In this document: positions 8,749 to 16,196 of the stretch, piece after piece
How positions within the stretch are numbered: position 1 is the first letter of the stretch
Layout: each line of letters opens with the position of its first letter
NCBI GenBank assembly: GCA_964432595.1
Contig: CAYSOF010000016.1
Span: forward strand, 1-64,000
Source of the DNA: DASYLJ01 sp964432595
GTDB taxonomy: Bacteria; Desulfobacterota; Binatia; DP-6
Direction of reading: 5' to 3'
Length of the DNA stretch: 64,000 nt
The notes under the pieces: generated by a model
Seen by the model: the letters and a program-made list of their open reading frames with translations, nothing else
Told to the model about the DNA's origin: nothing
Databases searched by the model: none
Made by a program: the position numbers and the translations under genes

Positions 8749-10176
8749 ATGCGACGACATCGATCGTGGATCGGGATCACCGTGCTCATGCTCCTGGCCG
8801 TCGCCGGCCGGGCGAACGCGCAATGTCCGCCGGGCGGCGGCTGCACCGAGTATCTCGGTGCGGGCAGCCATGGCTCGTACTTCCGCATCCTCGTGCCGGC
8901 GAACTGGGACGGCGACCTGTTTCTCGTGAACCACGGGTTCGATCTCGACCCGCTCAACATCGCGCCGCACCGCACCTGCAAGGGCGATCCGACGAAGCCG
9001 TGCACGTCGAGCGCCCAGTGCGCCGGCATCGGCCCGCAGTCGTGCAACCAGATCTCGCTCCTCGGCTTCGAGCAGTTCGCGCTGCCGATGGGCAAGGCCG
9101 TCGGCGCGTCGACGTACAGCCAGACCGGCTGGAGCGTCTTCGAGACCCGCTTCGATCTGCGCGACATGATCAAGTTCATGAGCAAGCGCGGGCCGGGCAA
9201 GCCGAAGCGCGTGATCGTGACGGGCTTCTCGATGGGCGGCGCCGTCACCGTCGACGCCACGATGCGGCTTAAGGCCGGCAAGATGATCCACGGCGCCGTC
9301 CCGCTGTGCTCCTGCTCGGGCGGCGGCAACCCGTCCTGGGACGCGGCCACGGACATCCGCCTCGTCTACGACCACCTCTGCGACGGCGTGCCCGGCGGCA
9401 GCTTCGCGGGTCTGCCCGACGTCGGGAACGCGACGATGTCCCAGACCGAGCTGGCGCTCACGGTGAACGCGTGCCTCGGCGTGCTGTCGGGTTCGCCGAC
9501 GCCCGAGCAGGTGGCGCGTCGCAACACGCTCATCGAGATGACGAAGTTCAGCGGCAACAACACCGAGCTGATCGTCACGATGGGATACGCCGTGCTCGGC
9601 ATGGGCGACTTCGTCGCCGACCGCGAGCGCCTGAACGGCCGCCGGCACGGGTGGAACGACGGCCTCGACTACTCGGTCTTCGGCGGCTCGGCGGCGCAGG
9701 CGTTCGACGCCGTCGTGCCGCGGTTCTCGCCGGGTCCGGGACGCGCGAAGCTCCGCCAGAACACCTTCGTCGACTTCACCACGGGAACCGCGAAGCGCGT
9801 GAACTACCCGATCCTCGCCTTCGCCGGGAAGCAGGACTTCGTCTGCCTGCCGGAGTTCCAGAAGCTGTACGCCGACGCCGCGGCGCTCGGCGGCAAGGAC
9901 CACGCGCAGATCTGGGGCACGACCCGCGGCCACTGCCAGTTCACCCCGTTCGAGGTGCGCTCGGTCATCGAGGAGTATCTCGAGTGGCTCGACTCGTACG
10001 GTACGGTCCACGAGGACAGGCCGACGGTGGCCGACGTCCTGGCGCACTGCCTCGCGCTGCCCGGTGCGTCGCCGTCGCAGTGCAACTTCGACACGACGTT
10101 CACGCCGCCGGCGCTGGTCGACCGCGTTCCGCCGCGGGCCGACTGGCCGGAGGCGGCGAAGAACCCGTTGCCGTGA
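8749..10176 (+). CDS. Secreted alpha/beta-hydrolase
   Basis: 475 residues. A clear signal peptide (ITVLMLLAVAGRANA) is followed by an alpha/beta-hydrolase fold with nucleophile elbow GFSMGG (Ser at residue 161). Candidate acid and base are the Asp in KQDFVCLPEF and the His in TRGHCQF near the C-terminus. There are eight or more cysteines, including the clusters CPPGGGC and CSCSG, which suggests disulfides and an extracytoplasmic location. A Shine-Dalgarno GAGGGGA sits about 9 bases before the ATG. The substrate is not evident; an extracellular esterase or depolymerase is possible. A strong hairpin terminator follows. Confidence 0.75.
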   Translation: MRRHRSWIGITVLMLLAVAGRANAQCPPGGGCTEYLGAGSHGSYFRILVPANWDGDLFLVNHGFDLDPLNIAPHRTCKGDPTKPCTSSAQCAGIGPQSCNQISLLGFEQFALPMGKAVGASTYSQTGWSVFETRFDLRDMIKFMSKRGPGKPKRVIVTGFSMGGAVTVDATMRLKAGKMIHGAVPLCSCSGGGNPSWDAATDIRLVYDHLCDGVPGGSFAGLPDVGNATMSQTELALTVNACLGVLSGSPTPEQVARRNTLIEMTKFSGNNTELIVTMGYAVLGMGDFVADRERLNGRRHGWNDGLDYSVFGGSAAQAFDAVVPRFSPGPGRAKLRQNTFVDFTTGTAKRVNYPILAFAGKQDFVCLPEFQKLYADAAALGGKDHAQIWGTTRGHCQFTPFEVRSVIEEYLEWLDSYGTVHEDRPTVADVLAHCLALPGASPSQCNFDTTFTPPALVDRVPPRADWPEAAKNPLP

Positions 10177-10183
10177 TCGCACG

Positions 10184-10211
10184 GGGGCTCCCGCCGAACG
10201 GCGGGAGCCCC
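10184..10211. terminator. Bidirectional hairpin terminator
   Basis: A perfect 12-bp stem (GGGGCTCCCGCC / GGCGGGAGCCCC) with loop GAAC lies exactly between the convergent hydrolase (ends 10176) and lipoprotein (ends 10215) genes. There is no T-run, as is common in very G+C-rich genomes, but stem quality and position support termination for both strands. Confidence 0.8.
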
Positions 10212-10214
10212 GCG

Positions 10215-10484
10215 TCAGCTCGTCGGGCAGTCGGCGATCGCGTTCATCAGCTCGGGCGGCACGTCGCCCTTCGCCATCCGCGTCTCGAACGCCTTGAATT
10301 GGTCGAGGGTGAACGTGCGCTGGATGCGATCGATCGCGCACTCGCACCCCACCTTGGTGCCCTTCACCTGGCACGACCGGAGGAAGTTCGCGACGAGCTC
10401 CGGCGGGTAGGGCTCTTCGGGGTCGCCGCCGCAGGCGGCGACGGCGAGAAGGACGAGCAGGCAGAGGCTCCGGATGCGCGACAT
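10215..10484 (-). CDS. Small Cys-containing lipoprotein
   Basis: 89 residues. Signal peptide with lipobox LAVAAC, so the mature protein would start at a lipidated Cys. The mature part has FLRSC...GCECAIDRIQ and a C-terminal DCPTS, that is, four cysteines that could form disulfides, within a short helical region. Small proteins with an FxxSC...CxCxxxxI pattern are common in Gram-negative genomes but have no defined function. An AGGAGG lies just 2 bases from the ATG, closer than usual. It stands alone, with its own terminator. Confidence 0.75.
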   Translation of the reverse strand: MSRIRSLCLLVLLAVAACGGDPEEPYPPELVANFLRSCQVKGTKVGCECAIDRIQRTFTLDQFKAFETRMAKGDVPPELMNAIADCPTS

Positions 10485-10594
10485 CGCCTCCTGCTAGCCC
10501 CTGCGCGACGCGGGGACAAGGCGCGGCGGTGCACGATTCGCTGCCCGGTCGCCGGATGGACGCCGACCCCGGCCATCGTGCTAAGGAACGGCCC

Positions 10595-11566
10595 ATGCAG
10601 CACGTGCGCCTCGGCCGCACCGGCCTCCACGTGAGCCGCCTCTGCCTCGGGACGATGAACTTCGGCCCGCAGACGTCCGAGCGCGACAGCTTCGCGATCA
10701 TGGACCGGGCGCTCGAGCTCGGCATCGACTTCTTCGACACCGCGAACGTCTACGGCTGGAAGACGGGCGAGGGCGTCACCGAGCAGATCATCGGGCGCTG
10801 GTTCGCGCAGGGCGGCGGCCGCCGCGAACGCGTGGTCCTCGCGACGAAGGTCTACGGGCGCATGGGGAAGCACCCGAACGAGCAGCACCTCTCGGCACGG
10901 CACATCCGCGCGGCGTGCGACGACAGCCTGCGCCGCTTGAAGACCGACCACATCGACCTCTACCAGATGCACCACGTCGACCGGGACACGCCGTGGGAGG
11001 AGATCTGGCAGGCGATGGAGCTGCTCGTCGCGCAGGGCAAGGTGCTCTACGTCGGCAGCAGCAACTTCGCCGGGTGGCACATCGCGCAAGCCAACGCCGT
11101 GGCGACGGCGCGCGACTTCCTCGGTCTCGTTTCGGAGCAGAGCTTCTACAACGTCGCGGCGCGCACGGTGGAGCTCGAGGTGCTGCCGTCGTGCCGCGCG
11201 CACGGCCTCGGCGTGCTGCCGTGGAGCCCGCTCGGCGGCGGCTTCCTGGGCGGCGCACTCGCGAAGCTGACGGAGGGCCGTCGCACGGGCGAGCGCCAGC
11301 GCGAGATGATCGAGAAGCATCGTGGGGCGCTCGAGGCGTGGGAGCGGCTCTGCGCCGAGCACGGGACGCCGCCGTCCGAGGTCGCCATCGCGTGGCTGCT
11401 GCATCAACCCGCGGTGACGGCGCCCATCGTCGGGCCGCGCACGATGGAGCAGCTCGAGGCCAACGCGTGCGCCGTCGACGTCCGCCTCGACAAGGAGACG
11501 CTGGCGGCCATCGACCGCATCTTCCCCGGCCCGGGCGGCGAGGCCCCCGAGGCCTACGCCTGGTAG
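10595..11566 (+). CDS. Aldo/keto reductase
   Basis: 323 residues from the ATG at 10595, preceded by AAGGA 7 bases upstream; the frame runs open further back but the protein homology begins at MQHVRLGRTG. It is a complete TIM-barrel AKR: GIDFFDTANVYG carries the catalytic Asp and Tyr, LATKVYG the Lys, YQMHHVD the His; VSEQSFYN and LPWSPLGGGFL are also conserved. Enzymes of this type (YghZ/Tas-like group) reduce aldehydes or ketones with NADPH. An LLM flavoprotein follows 18 bases later on the same strand, so a two-gene redox unit is likely. The substrate is unknown. Confidence 0.92.
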   Translation: MQHVRLGRTGLHVSRLCLGTMNFGPQTSERDSFAIMDRALELGIDFFDTANVYGWKTGEGVTEQIIGRWFAQGGGRRERVVLATKVYGRMGKHPNEQHLSARHIRAACDDSLRRLKTDHIDLYQMHHVDRDTPWEEIWQAMELLVAQGKVLYVGSSNFAGWHIAQANAVATARDFLGLVSEQSFYNVAARTVELEVLPSCRAHGLGVLPWSPLGGGFLGGALAKLTEGRRTGERQREMIEKHRGALEAWERLCAEHGTPPSEVAIAWLLHQPAVTAPIVGPRTMEQLEANACAVDVRLDKETLAAIDRIFPGPGGEAPEAYAW

Positions 11567-11584
11567 CCCGCGAGGACGTCCTGC

Positions 11585-12562
11585 ATGACGATGATCGGCA
11601 TCCGCTTCGACCTGCGTGCCCCCACCTTCGGCACGACCACCCACGCCGAATCGTACCCGGCCTGTCTCGACATGTGTCAGTGGGCCGACGAGCGCGGCTT
11701 CGACATCGCGGTGCTCTCGGAGCATCACGGCGTCGAGGACGGCTTCATGTCCTCGCCGGCGACGCTCGCGGCGGCGATCGCGGGACGCACCAAGCGCCTG
11801 CCGATCAACATCGCGGCCGTCCTCGTCCCGCTGCACGACCCGGTGCGGCTCGCGGAGCAGCTGGCCGTCGTGCAGCTCGTCAGCGGCGGGCGGCTCTCGG
11901 TGGTGGCCGGGCTCGGCTATCGGGACGAAGAGTTCGTGATGGCGGGCGTCGACCGCAAGCGTCGCGGCCGCCTGCTCGAGGAGTACGTGCAGGTGATGCG
12001 CGACGCCTGGACCGGCGAGCCGTTCGAATGGCGCGGCCGGATGGTGCGCGTCACGCCGAAGCCGCCGTCGCCGCCCGTCCTCCTGGTCGGCGGCTCGACC
12101 GAGAAAGCCGCGAAGCGCGCGGCACGCCTGCGCGCGGGGTTCTTCCCGGCGATCGGCGATCCGGCGCTGAAGGCGCTCTACGAGGCCGAGTGCGCGAAGG
12201 AGGGCTTCACCGGGTTCGTCGCGATGCCCGGCGGTCCCGGCTTCGTCCACGTCACCGACGATCCCGAGCGCGACTGGGCGCGCATCGCCCCGCACGCGCT
12301 CTACGACGCGCAGACGTACGCGGCGTGGCAGACGCCGGACCAGCGCTCGCAGGTCCACGTCGACGCCGTCACGGCCGACGACGTCCGCCGCAGCGGGGTG
12401 TACCGCGTGGTCACACCCGACGAGTGCCTGCAGATCGCCGCGGAGCATGGGCGTGTGCTGTTGCATCCGCTCATGGGCGGCATCCCGCCGGCGCTCGGGT
12501 GGGAGAGCCTCGAGTGCTTCGCCTCGAAGGTGCTCCCACGACTCCGTGGAGGTGCGACATGA
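11585..12562 (+). CDS. LLM-class flavin-dependent oxidoreductase
   Basis: 325 residues of luciferase-like monooxygenase fold. Recognisable parts are the N-terminal strand GIRFDLRAPTFG, the flavin-side motif LSEHHGVEDG, the conserved VPLHDPVRLAEQLAVVQLVSGGR, GLGYRDEEF, and the C-terminal motif MGGIPPALGWESLE. Family members use FMNH2 or F420; the sequence alone does not decide which. The length is typical. An in-frame ATG three bases later (11588) is equally possible. It lies 18 bases after the aldo/keto reductase. A second LLM enzyme of a different subgroup occurs at 58.9 kb. Confidence 0.88.
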   Translation: MTMIGIRFDLRAPTFGTTTHAESYPACLDMCQWADERGFDIAVLSEHHGVEDGFMSSPATLAAAIAGRTKRLPINIAAVLVPLHDPVRLAEQLAVVQLVSGGRLSVVAGLGYRDEEFVMAGVDRKRRGRLLEEYVQVMRDAWTGEPFEWRGRMVRVTPKPPSPPVLLVGGSTEKAAKRAARLRAGFFPAIGDPALKALYEAECAKEGFTGFVAMPGGPGFVHVTDDPERDWARIAPHALYDAQTYAAWQTPDQRSQVHVDAVTADDVRRSGVYRVVTPDECLQIAAEHGRVLLHPLMGGIPPALGWESLECFASKVLPRLRGGAT

Positions 12563-12621
12563 CCGGACGGGGACAAACCGTGCTATCGTGGCAACGATCG
12601 GTCTACCGGCGAGGAGGCCCG

Positions 12622-12783
12622 ATGGCACAGGTCGAACGCCCGAAGAATCGCGTGGGTCGCGTGGCGAACGAGGTCTACGTCGGTGCGCTCATCCTGGGGG
12701 TGGTGGTGGTGCTGGCCGGCGTCGTGGCCGCGGTCGTGGCCGGGGTGATGCAGGTCAGCCGCTGGGTGGCGTTGGGCAACTGA
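12622..12783 (+). CDS. Small single-pass membrane protein
   Basis: 53 residues, starting at an ATG preceded by GAGGAGG at 12611-12617. A short charged N-terminus (AQVERPKNRVGRVANEVY) precedes one long hydrophobic helix (VGALILGVVVVLAGVVAAVVAGVM) and a short tail. It is too short to assign to a family. The ribosome binding site and coherent helix argue for a real gene. It ends just before the TetR promoter region. Function unknown. Confidence 0.6.
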   Translation: MAQVERPKNRVGRVANEVYVGALILGVVVVLAGVVAAVVAGVMQVSRWVALGN

Positions 12784-12827
12784 CGCTCGACGGTCCGTCG
12801 CTCCTCGCAACAGCCGCGACTTTTTCA

Positions 12828-12855
12828 TTGACTGAATGACTCATTCAGTTATATG
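12828..12855 (+). promoter_or_regulatory. Promoter of the TetR gene
   Basis: TTGACT at 12828-12833 and TTATAT/TATATG at 12849-12855 look like -35 and -10 boxes with a 15-16 base spacer, in a conspicuous A+T-rich island of a very G+C-rich sequence. The start codon is at 12864, so the leader would be only a few bases long or absent. Confidence 0.65.
12831..12849. promoter_or_regulatory. Perfect 19-bp palindromic operator (TetR type)
   Basis: ACTGAATGACTCATTCAGT is a perfect inverted repeat with 9-bp arms and a single central base. It fills the spacer between the -35 and -10 boxes ahead of a TetR-family gene. TGAATGA-N-TCATTCA is the general form of operators bound by several TetR-family proteins, including some that sense fatty acyl-CoA. 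Autorepression by steric occlusion of RNA polymerase is the straightforward inference. Confidence 0.8.
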
Positions 12856-12863
12856 CGGCGGGC

Positions 12864-13592
12864 ATGGCATCCGTCGCCCCCGTCCGCGGCCGCCCGCGCT
12901 CCGCGCCCGAGGTCCGGGCCGGCCGCCTCGACGAGCTGCTGCGCGCCGCCATCAGGGTCTTCTCGCGCTGCGGCTATCGGCGGGCGCAGATGGCCGACGT
13001 CGCGCGCGAGATGGGCGTCTCCGCGGGCACCGTCTACAACTACGTCGAGAGCAAGGAGGCGCTCTTCCACCTGCTCGTCGAGCGGGGCTTCGCGGTCGAG
13101 GCGACGCCGCCGGACGTCCTCCCCGTGCCGACGCCGCCGCCCGGCGCCACGCTCGATCTGCTGCGCCGGCGACTGATCGACGAGTTCCGCATCCCCGCGC
13201 TCGAGGCGGCGCTCGCGCGCCGGCGCGTGTCCGACGTGCGCGCCGAGCTCGAGGCCGTCGTGCGCGACATCCATCGATCGGTCGCGTCGCATCGGGAAGG
13301 AATCGTCCTGCTCGAGCGATCGGCGGTGGAATGGCCCGAGCTGGCGGCCCTGTTCTACCAGGGCATGCGGCGCGACTATCTGGGCCGTATCGAGCAGTAC
13401 CTGCGCGCGCGCATCGGGAGCGGGCATCTTCGCCGCGTCCCCGACGTCAAAGCGGCGGCACGGCTCGTCAACGAGACCATCGCCTGGATGGCGATGCACC
13501 GCCACGGCGACGCGGATTCCGTCGACGTCACCGACGAGTCCGCCGAGGCCACGACCGTGGACATGCTCGTCCACGCGCTGGTGAAGGAGTGA
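12864..13592 (+). CDS. TetR-family transcriptional regulator
   Basis: 242 residues. The N-terminal helix-turn-helix domain spans about residues 20-72: AIRVFSRCGYRRAQMADVAREMGVSAGTVYNYV in two halves, with recognition helix GVSAGTVYNYV. The C-terminal ligand and dimer domain is divergent (VLLERSAVEWPELAALFY). A perfect palindrome sits in its own promoter, so it is probably autoregulated. Four bases after its stop lies the acyltransferase gene, which in turn overlaps the GH5 gene, so all three may respond to its ligand. The ligand is unknown; fatty acyl-CoA or lipid-like compounds are possible from the operator form only. Confidence 0.93.
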   Translation: MASVAPVRGRPRSAPEVRAGRLDELLRAAIRVFSRCGYRRAQMADVAREMGVSAGTVYNYVESKEALFHLLVERGFAVEATPPDVLPVPTPPPGATLDLLRRRLIDEFRIPALEAALARRRVSDVRAELEAVVRDIHRSVASHREGIVLLERSAVEWPELAALFYQGMRRDYLGRIEQYLRARIGSGHLRRVPDVKAAARLVNETIAWMAMHRHGDADSVDVTDESAEATTVDMLVHALVKE

Positions 13593-13596
13593 GACC

Positions 13597-14793
13597 ATGC
13601 GCCGTCCCGACGTCGACTGGCTCAGAGTGCTCGCCACCTATCTCCTGTTCGCGTTCCACGGCGCGAAGGTGTTCGACGTCCGGCCGTACTATCATCTGAA
13701 GAACGGCGCGCTGTCCGCGGACCTCGACTACTTCACCGGCTTCGTCCACCAGTGGCACATGCCGCTGTTCTTTCTGCTCGCGGGCTGGGCGGCCGCCGGG
13801 TCGATCCGCCTGCGCGGCGCGGGCGGCTTCCTGCGCGAGCGCGTGTCGCGCCTCGTCGTGCCGCTGGCGTTCGGCATGGTCGCGTTCGGCCCGTTCCTGC
13901 GCTGGGTGGAGCTGCGGAACGGCCAGTTCATCACCGCCGACGGCCGCCACCTGCCGGCCGATCCGACCGTCGGCTTCCTCGACTTCCTGCCGCGCTACTT
14001 CGTGTTCGAGCACCTGACGTGGGCGCACCTCTGGTTCCTCGCGTACCTGTTCACGTTCAGCGTTCTCTACCTGCCGATCCTCGCGCGGCTCGTGCGCCGC
14101 GCGCCCGACGAATGGACGCCGCCGGCGGCGCTCGTCTACGCGCCGATCGTGCCGCTGGCGCTCGTGCAGGTGTCGTTGCGCGACCGCTGGCCGGGCTTCC
14201 AGAACCTCGTCGACGACTGGGCGAACTTCGCCTACTACAGCACCTACTTCCTGATCGGTGCGGCGCTGGCGCACCTTCCCGCGGTCGAGCGCGCCGTGCA
14301 CCGCGAGGCGGGGCGCGCCGCATCGGTGGCGCTCGCCGCGTTCGTGCTGCTCGTCGTCGCCGACGGCGCCGGCTGGCGTCCCGTCGCCAACGCGGTCTCG
14401 GCCGTCGCCGGGTGGTGCACCGTCGTGGCGCTGCTCGGGCTGGCGGCGCGACGCTTCACCGCGTCCGGCCCGACGCTGCGCTGGCTCGCGGAGTCGGCGA
14501 TGCCGGTCTACGTGCTGCACCAGATCGCCGTCGTGGGCGTCGCGTTCATGGTGATCGCGCTGCCGCTCGGCGTGGGCGCCAAGCTGGCGGTCACCGTGCT
14601 CGGCGCCCTGGCGCTCACGCTGGCCGTCTACGAGCTCTTCGTCCGCCACGTCCCGCTGCTGCGCGTCCTGACGGGCATGCGACGCCTGGCCTCCGTGCCG
14701 CGCGGAAAAGTGATTGACGGCCCCGGCGACCGCGGGGGAAGGTCGGGGCCATGGGTCGCTTCCGCCGCACCGCCGTCCTCGCCCTCCTGCTGA
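13597..14793 (+). CDS. Acyltransferase-3 family membrane protein
   Basis: 398 residues with about ten transmembrane helices. The start RRPDVDWLRVLATYLLFAFH carries the Asp-x-x-Arg and HG motifs of acyltransferase-3 (OafA/NodX-type) proteins, then VHQWHMPLFFLLAGW and the Arg-rich loop FLRERVSRLVVPL. These proteins O-acylate sugars or lipids at the inner membrane. AAGGAG precedes the ATG. The last 25 or so residues (after TGMRRL) are hydrophilic, Gly/Pro/Ser-rich, and overlap the first 43 bases of the GH5 gene, so the true stop or a frameshift nearby deserves checking. It is probably co-transcribed with the TetR gene 5 bases upstream. Confidence 0.85.
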   Translation: MRRPDVDWLRVLATYLLFAFHGAKVFDVRPYYHLKNGALSADLDYFTGFVHQWHMPLFFLLAGWAAAGSIRLRGAGGFLRERVSRLVVPLAFGMVAFGPFLRWVELRNGQFITADGRHLPADPTVGFLDFLPRYFVFEHLTWAHLWFLAYLFTFSVLYLPILARLVRRAPDEWTPPAALVYAPIVPLALVQVSLRDRWPGFQNLVDDWANFAYYSTYFLIGAALAHLPAVERAVHREAGRAASVALAAFVLLVVADGAGWRPVANAVSAVAGWCTVVALLGLAARRFTASGPTLRWLAESAMPVYVLHQIAVVGVAFMVIALPLGVGAKLAVTVLGALALTLAVYELFVRHVPLLRVLTGMRRLASVPRGKVIDGPGDRGGRSGPWVASAAPPSSPSC

Positions 14794-16193
14794 CGATCAG
14801 CCTGACGCTCGGGGCGCTCCCCGTCCACGCCGACGAGGAGAGCGGCGCCGTACCGCCGCTCTCCAGCGCGGGCCGATGGTTCACCGACGCGCTCGGGCGG
14901 GCGGTCGTGCTGCGCGGCTTCAACCAGGTGTCGAAGTCGGCGCCGTACCATCCGTCGGCGTTCGGCTTCGGCGACGACGACGCCGCGTTCCTCGCGGCGG
15001 AGGGGTTCACGGCCGTTCGTCTCGGCGTCGTGTTCCAGGGCCTCATGCCGACGCCCGGCGTCGTCGAGACGACGTACATCGACGCGATCGCGAGCACGGT
15101 CGAGGCGCTCGCCGCGCACGAGATCTTCGTGCTGCTCGACTTCCACCAGGACGGCTTCGCGCCGATGTTCAACGGCAACGGGCTGCCGAACTGGATGGCC
15201 ATCACCGACGGCCTGCCGAACCCGCCCGACGCCGTCTTCCCGCTGTACTACATCCAGAACCCGGCGATGCAGCGCGCCTTCGAGCACTTCTGGGCGAACG
15301 ACCTCGGACCGAACGACGTGCCGCTGCAGGAGTACTACCGGCAGGGCGTCGCCGCCGTCGTCGAGCGCTTCGCCGACGACCCGTGGGTGATCGGCTACGA
15401 CCTGATGAACGAGCCGTGGCCGGGGGCCGAGTTCCAGCCGTGCGTGTCGCCCGCGGGGTGCGCCGCGCTCGAGCAGGCGCGGCTGGTGCCGTTCCACGAC
15501 CGCGTCGGCGCGCCGGTCCGCGAGCTCGCGCCGCAGCAGTTCGTCTTCCACGAGCCGTTCGTCCTCTTCAATTTCGGCATGTCGCCGACGACGATGCCCG
15601 GCACCGACGCCGGCTCGGCGCTCTCGTTCCACGCGTATGCCGTCGGCGTGGCCAACGAGTTGGCCGTCCTGGCCAACGGCGTCGCCGCGGCGACGCGCGA
15701 CGGGCGGCCCGTCATGGTGACCGAGTTCGGCGCGACGACCGATCCCGTCGTCCTGACGCGCCTCACCACGCAGCTCGACGGCCAGATGCTGCCGTGGCTC
15801 GACTGGGCCTACAACGAGTCGATCATCGCGCGCCGCTTCGATCCCGCCGGCCCCGACAACCTGCGCAGCGTGGACGCGTTCAACGCGCTGGTGCGGCCGT
15901 ACCCGAAAGCCGTCGCCGGCACGCCGACGCGGATCGCCTTCGATCCGGCGACGAAGATCTTCGAGCTGGGCTACAGCGCGATCGCGCCGGACGGCACGAT
16001 ACCGCCGCGCGGGTTGCCCACCGTCGTCTCGCTGCCGAAGCGGCAGTACCCGACCGGCTACAGGGTCAAGGTGAAGGGCGGGAAGGTCTCGTCGAAGCCG
16101 TGTGCCGAGCTGCTGACGCTCGTGCGGCGCCCGACGGCCGCGACGGTCACCGTCACGGTCCGGCCGAGCACGCGCCGCTGCCGGCCGCGCTGA
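14751..16193 (+). CDS. Secreted GH5-family glycosidase (endoglycoceramidase-like)
   Basis: 480 residues. Signal peptide (VLALLLTISLTLGALPVHA), then a GH5 TIM barrel: VVLRGFNQVSKSAPYHPSAF, LLDFHQDGFA, the acid/base Glu in DLMNEPW (residue 221) and the nucleophile Glu in VTEFGA (residue 325). The opening motif and the separate C-terminal beta-sandwich (about 390-480) resemble endoglycoceramidase-type enzymes, which cut the glycan from glycolipids; a beta-glucanase is the alternative. The start lies inside the acyltransferase gene, so translation may be coupled. It ends 3 bases before the convergent kinase stop. Confidence 0.88.
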   Translation: MGRFRRTAVLALLLTISLTLGALPVHADEESGAVPPLSSAGRWFTDALGRAVVLRGFNQVSKSAPYHPSAFGFGDDDAAFLAAEGFTAVRLGVVFQGLMPTPGVVETTYIDAIASTVEALAAHEIFVLLDFHQDGFAPMFNGNGLPNWMAITDGLPNPPDAVFPLYYIQNPAMQRAFEHFWANDLGPNDVPLQEYYRQGVAAVVERFADDPWVIGYDLMNEPWPGAEFQPCVSPAGCAALEQARLVPFHDRVGAPVRELAPQQFVFHEPFVLFNFGMSPTTMPGTDAGSALSFHAYAVGVANELAVLANGVAAATRDGRPVMVTEFGATTDPVVLTRLTTQLDGQMLPWLDWAYNESIIARRFDPAGPDNLRSVDAFNALVRPYPKAVAGTPTRIAFDPATKIFELGYSAIAPDGTIPPRGLPTVVSLPKRQYPTGYRVKVKGGKVSSKPCAELLTLVRRPTAATVTVTVRPSTRRCRPR

Positions 16194-16196
16194 CGG

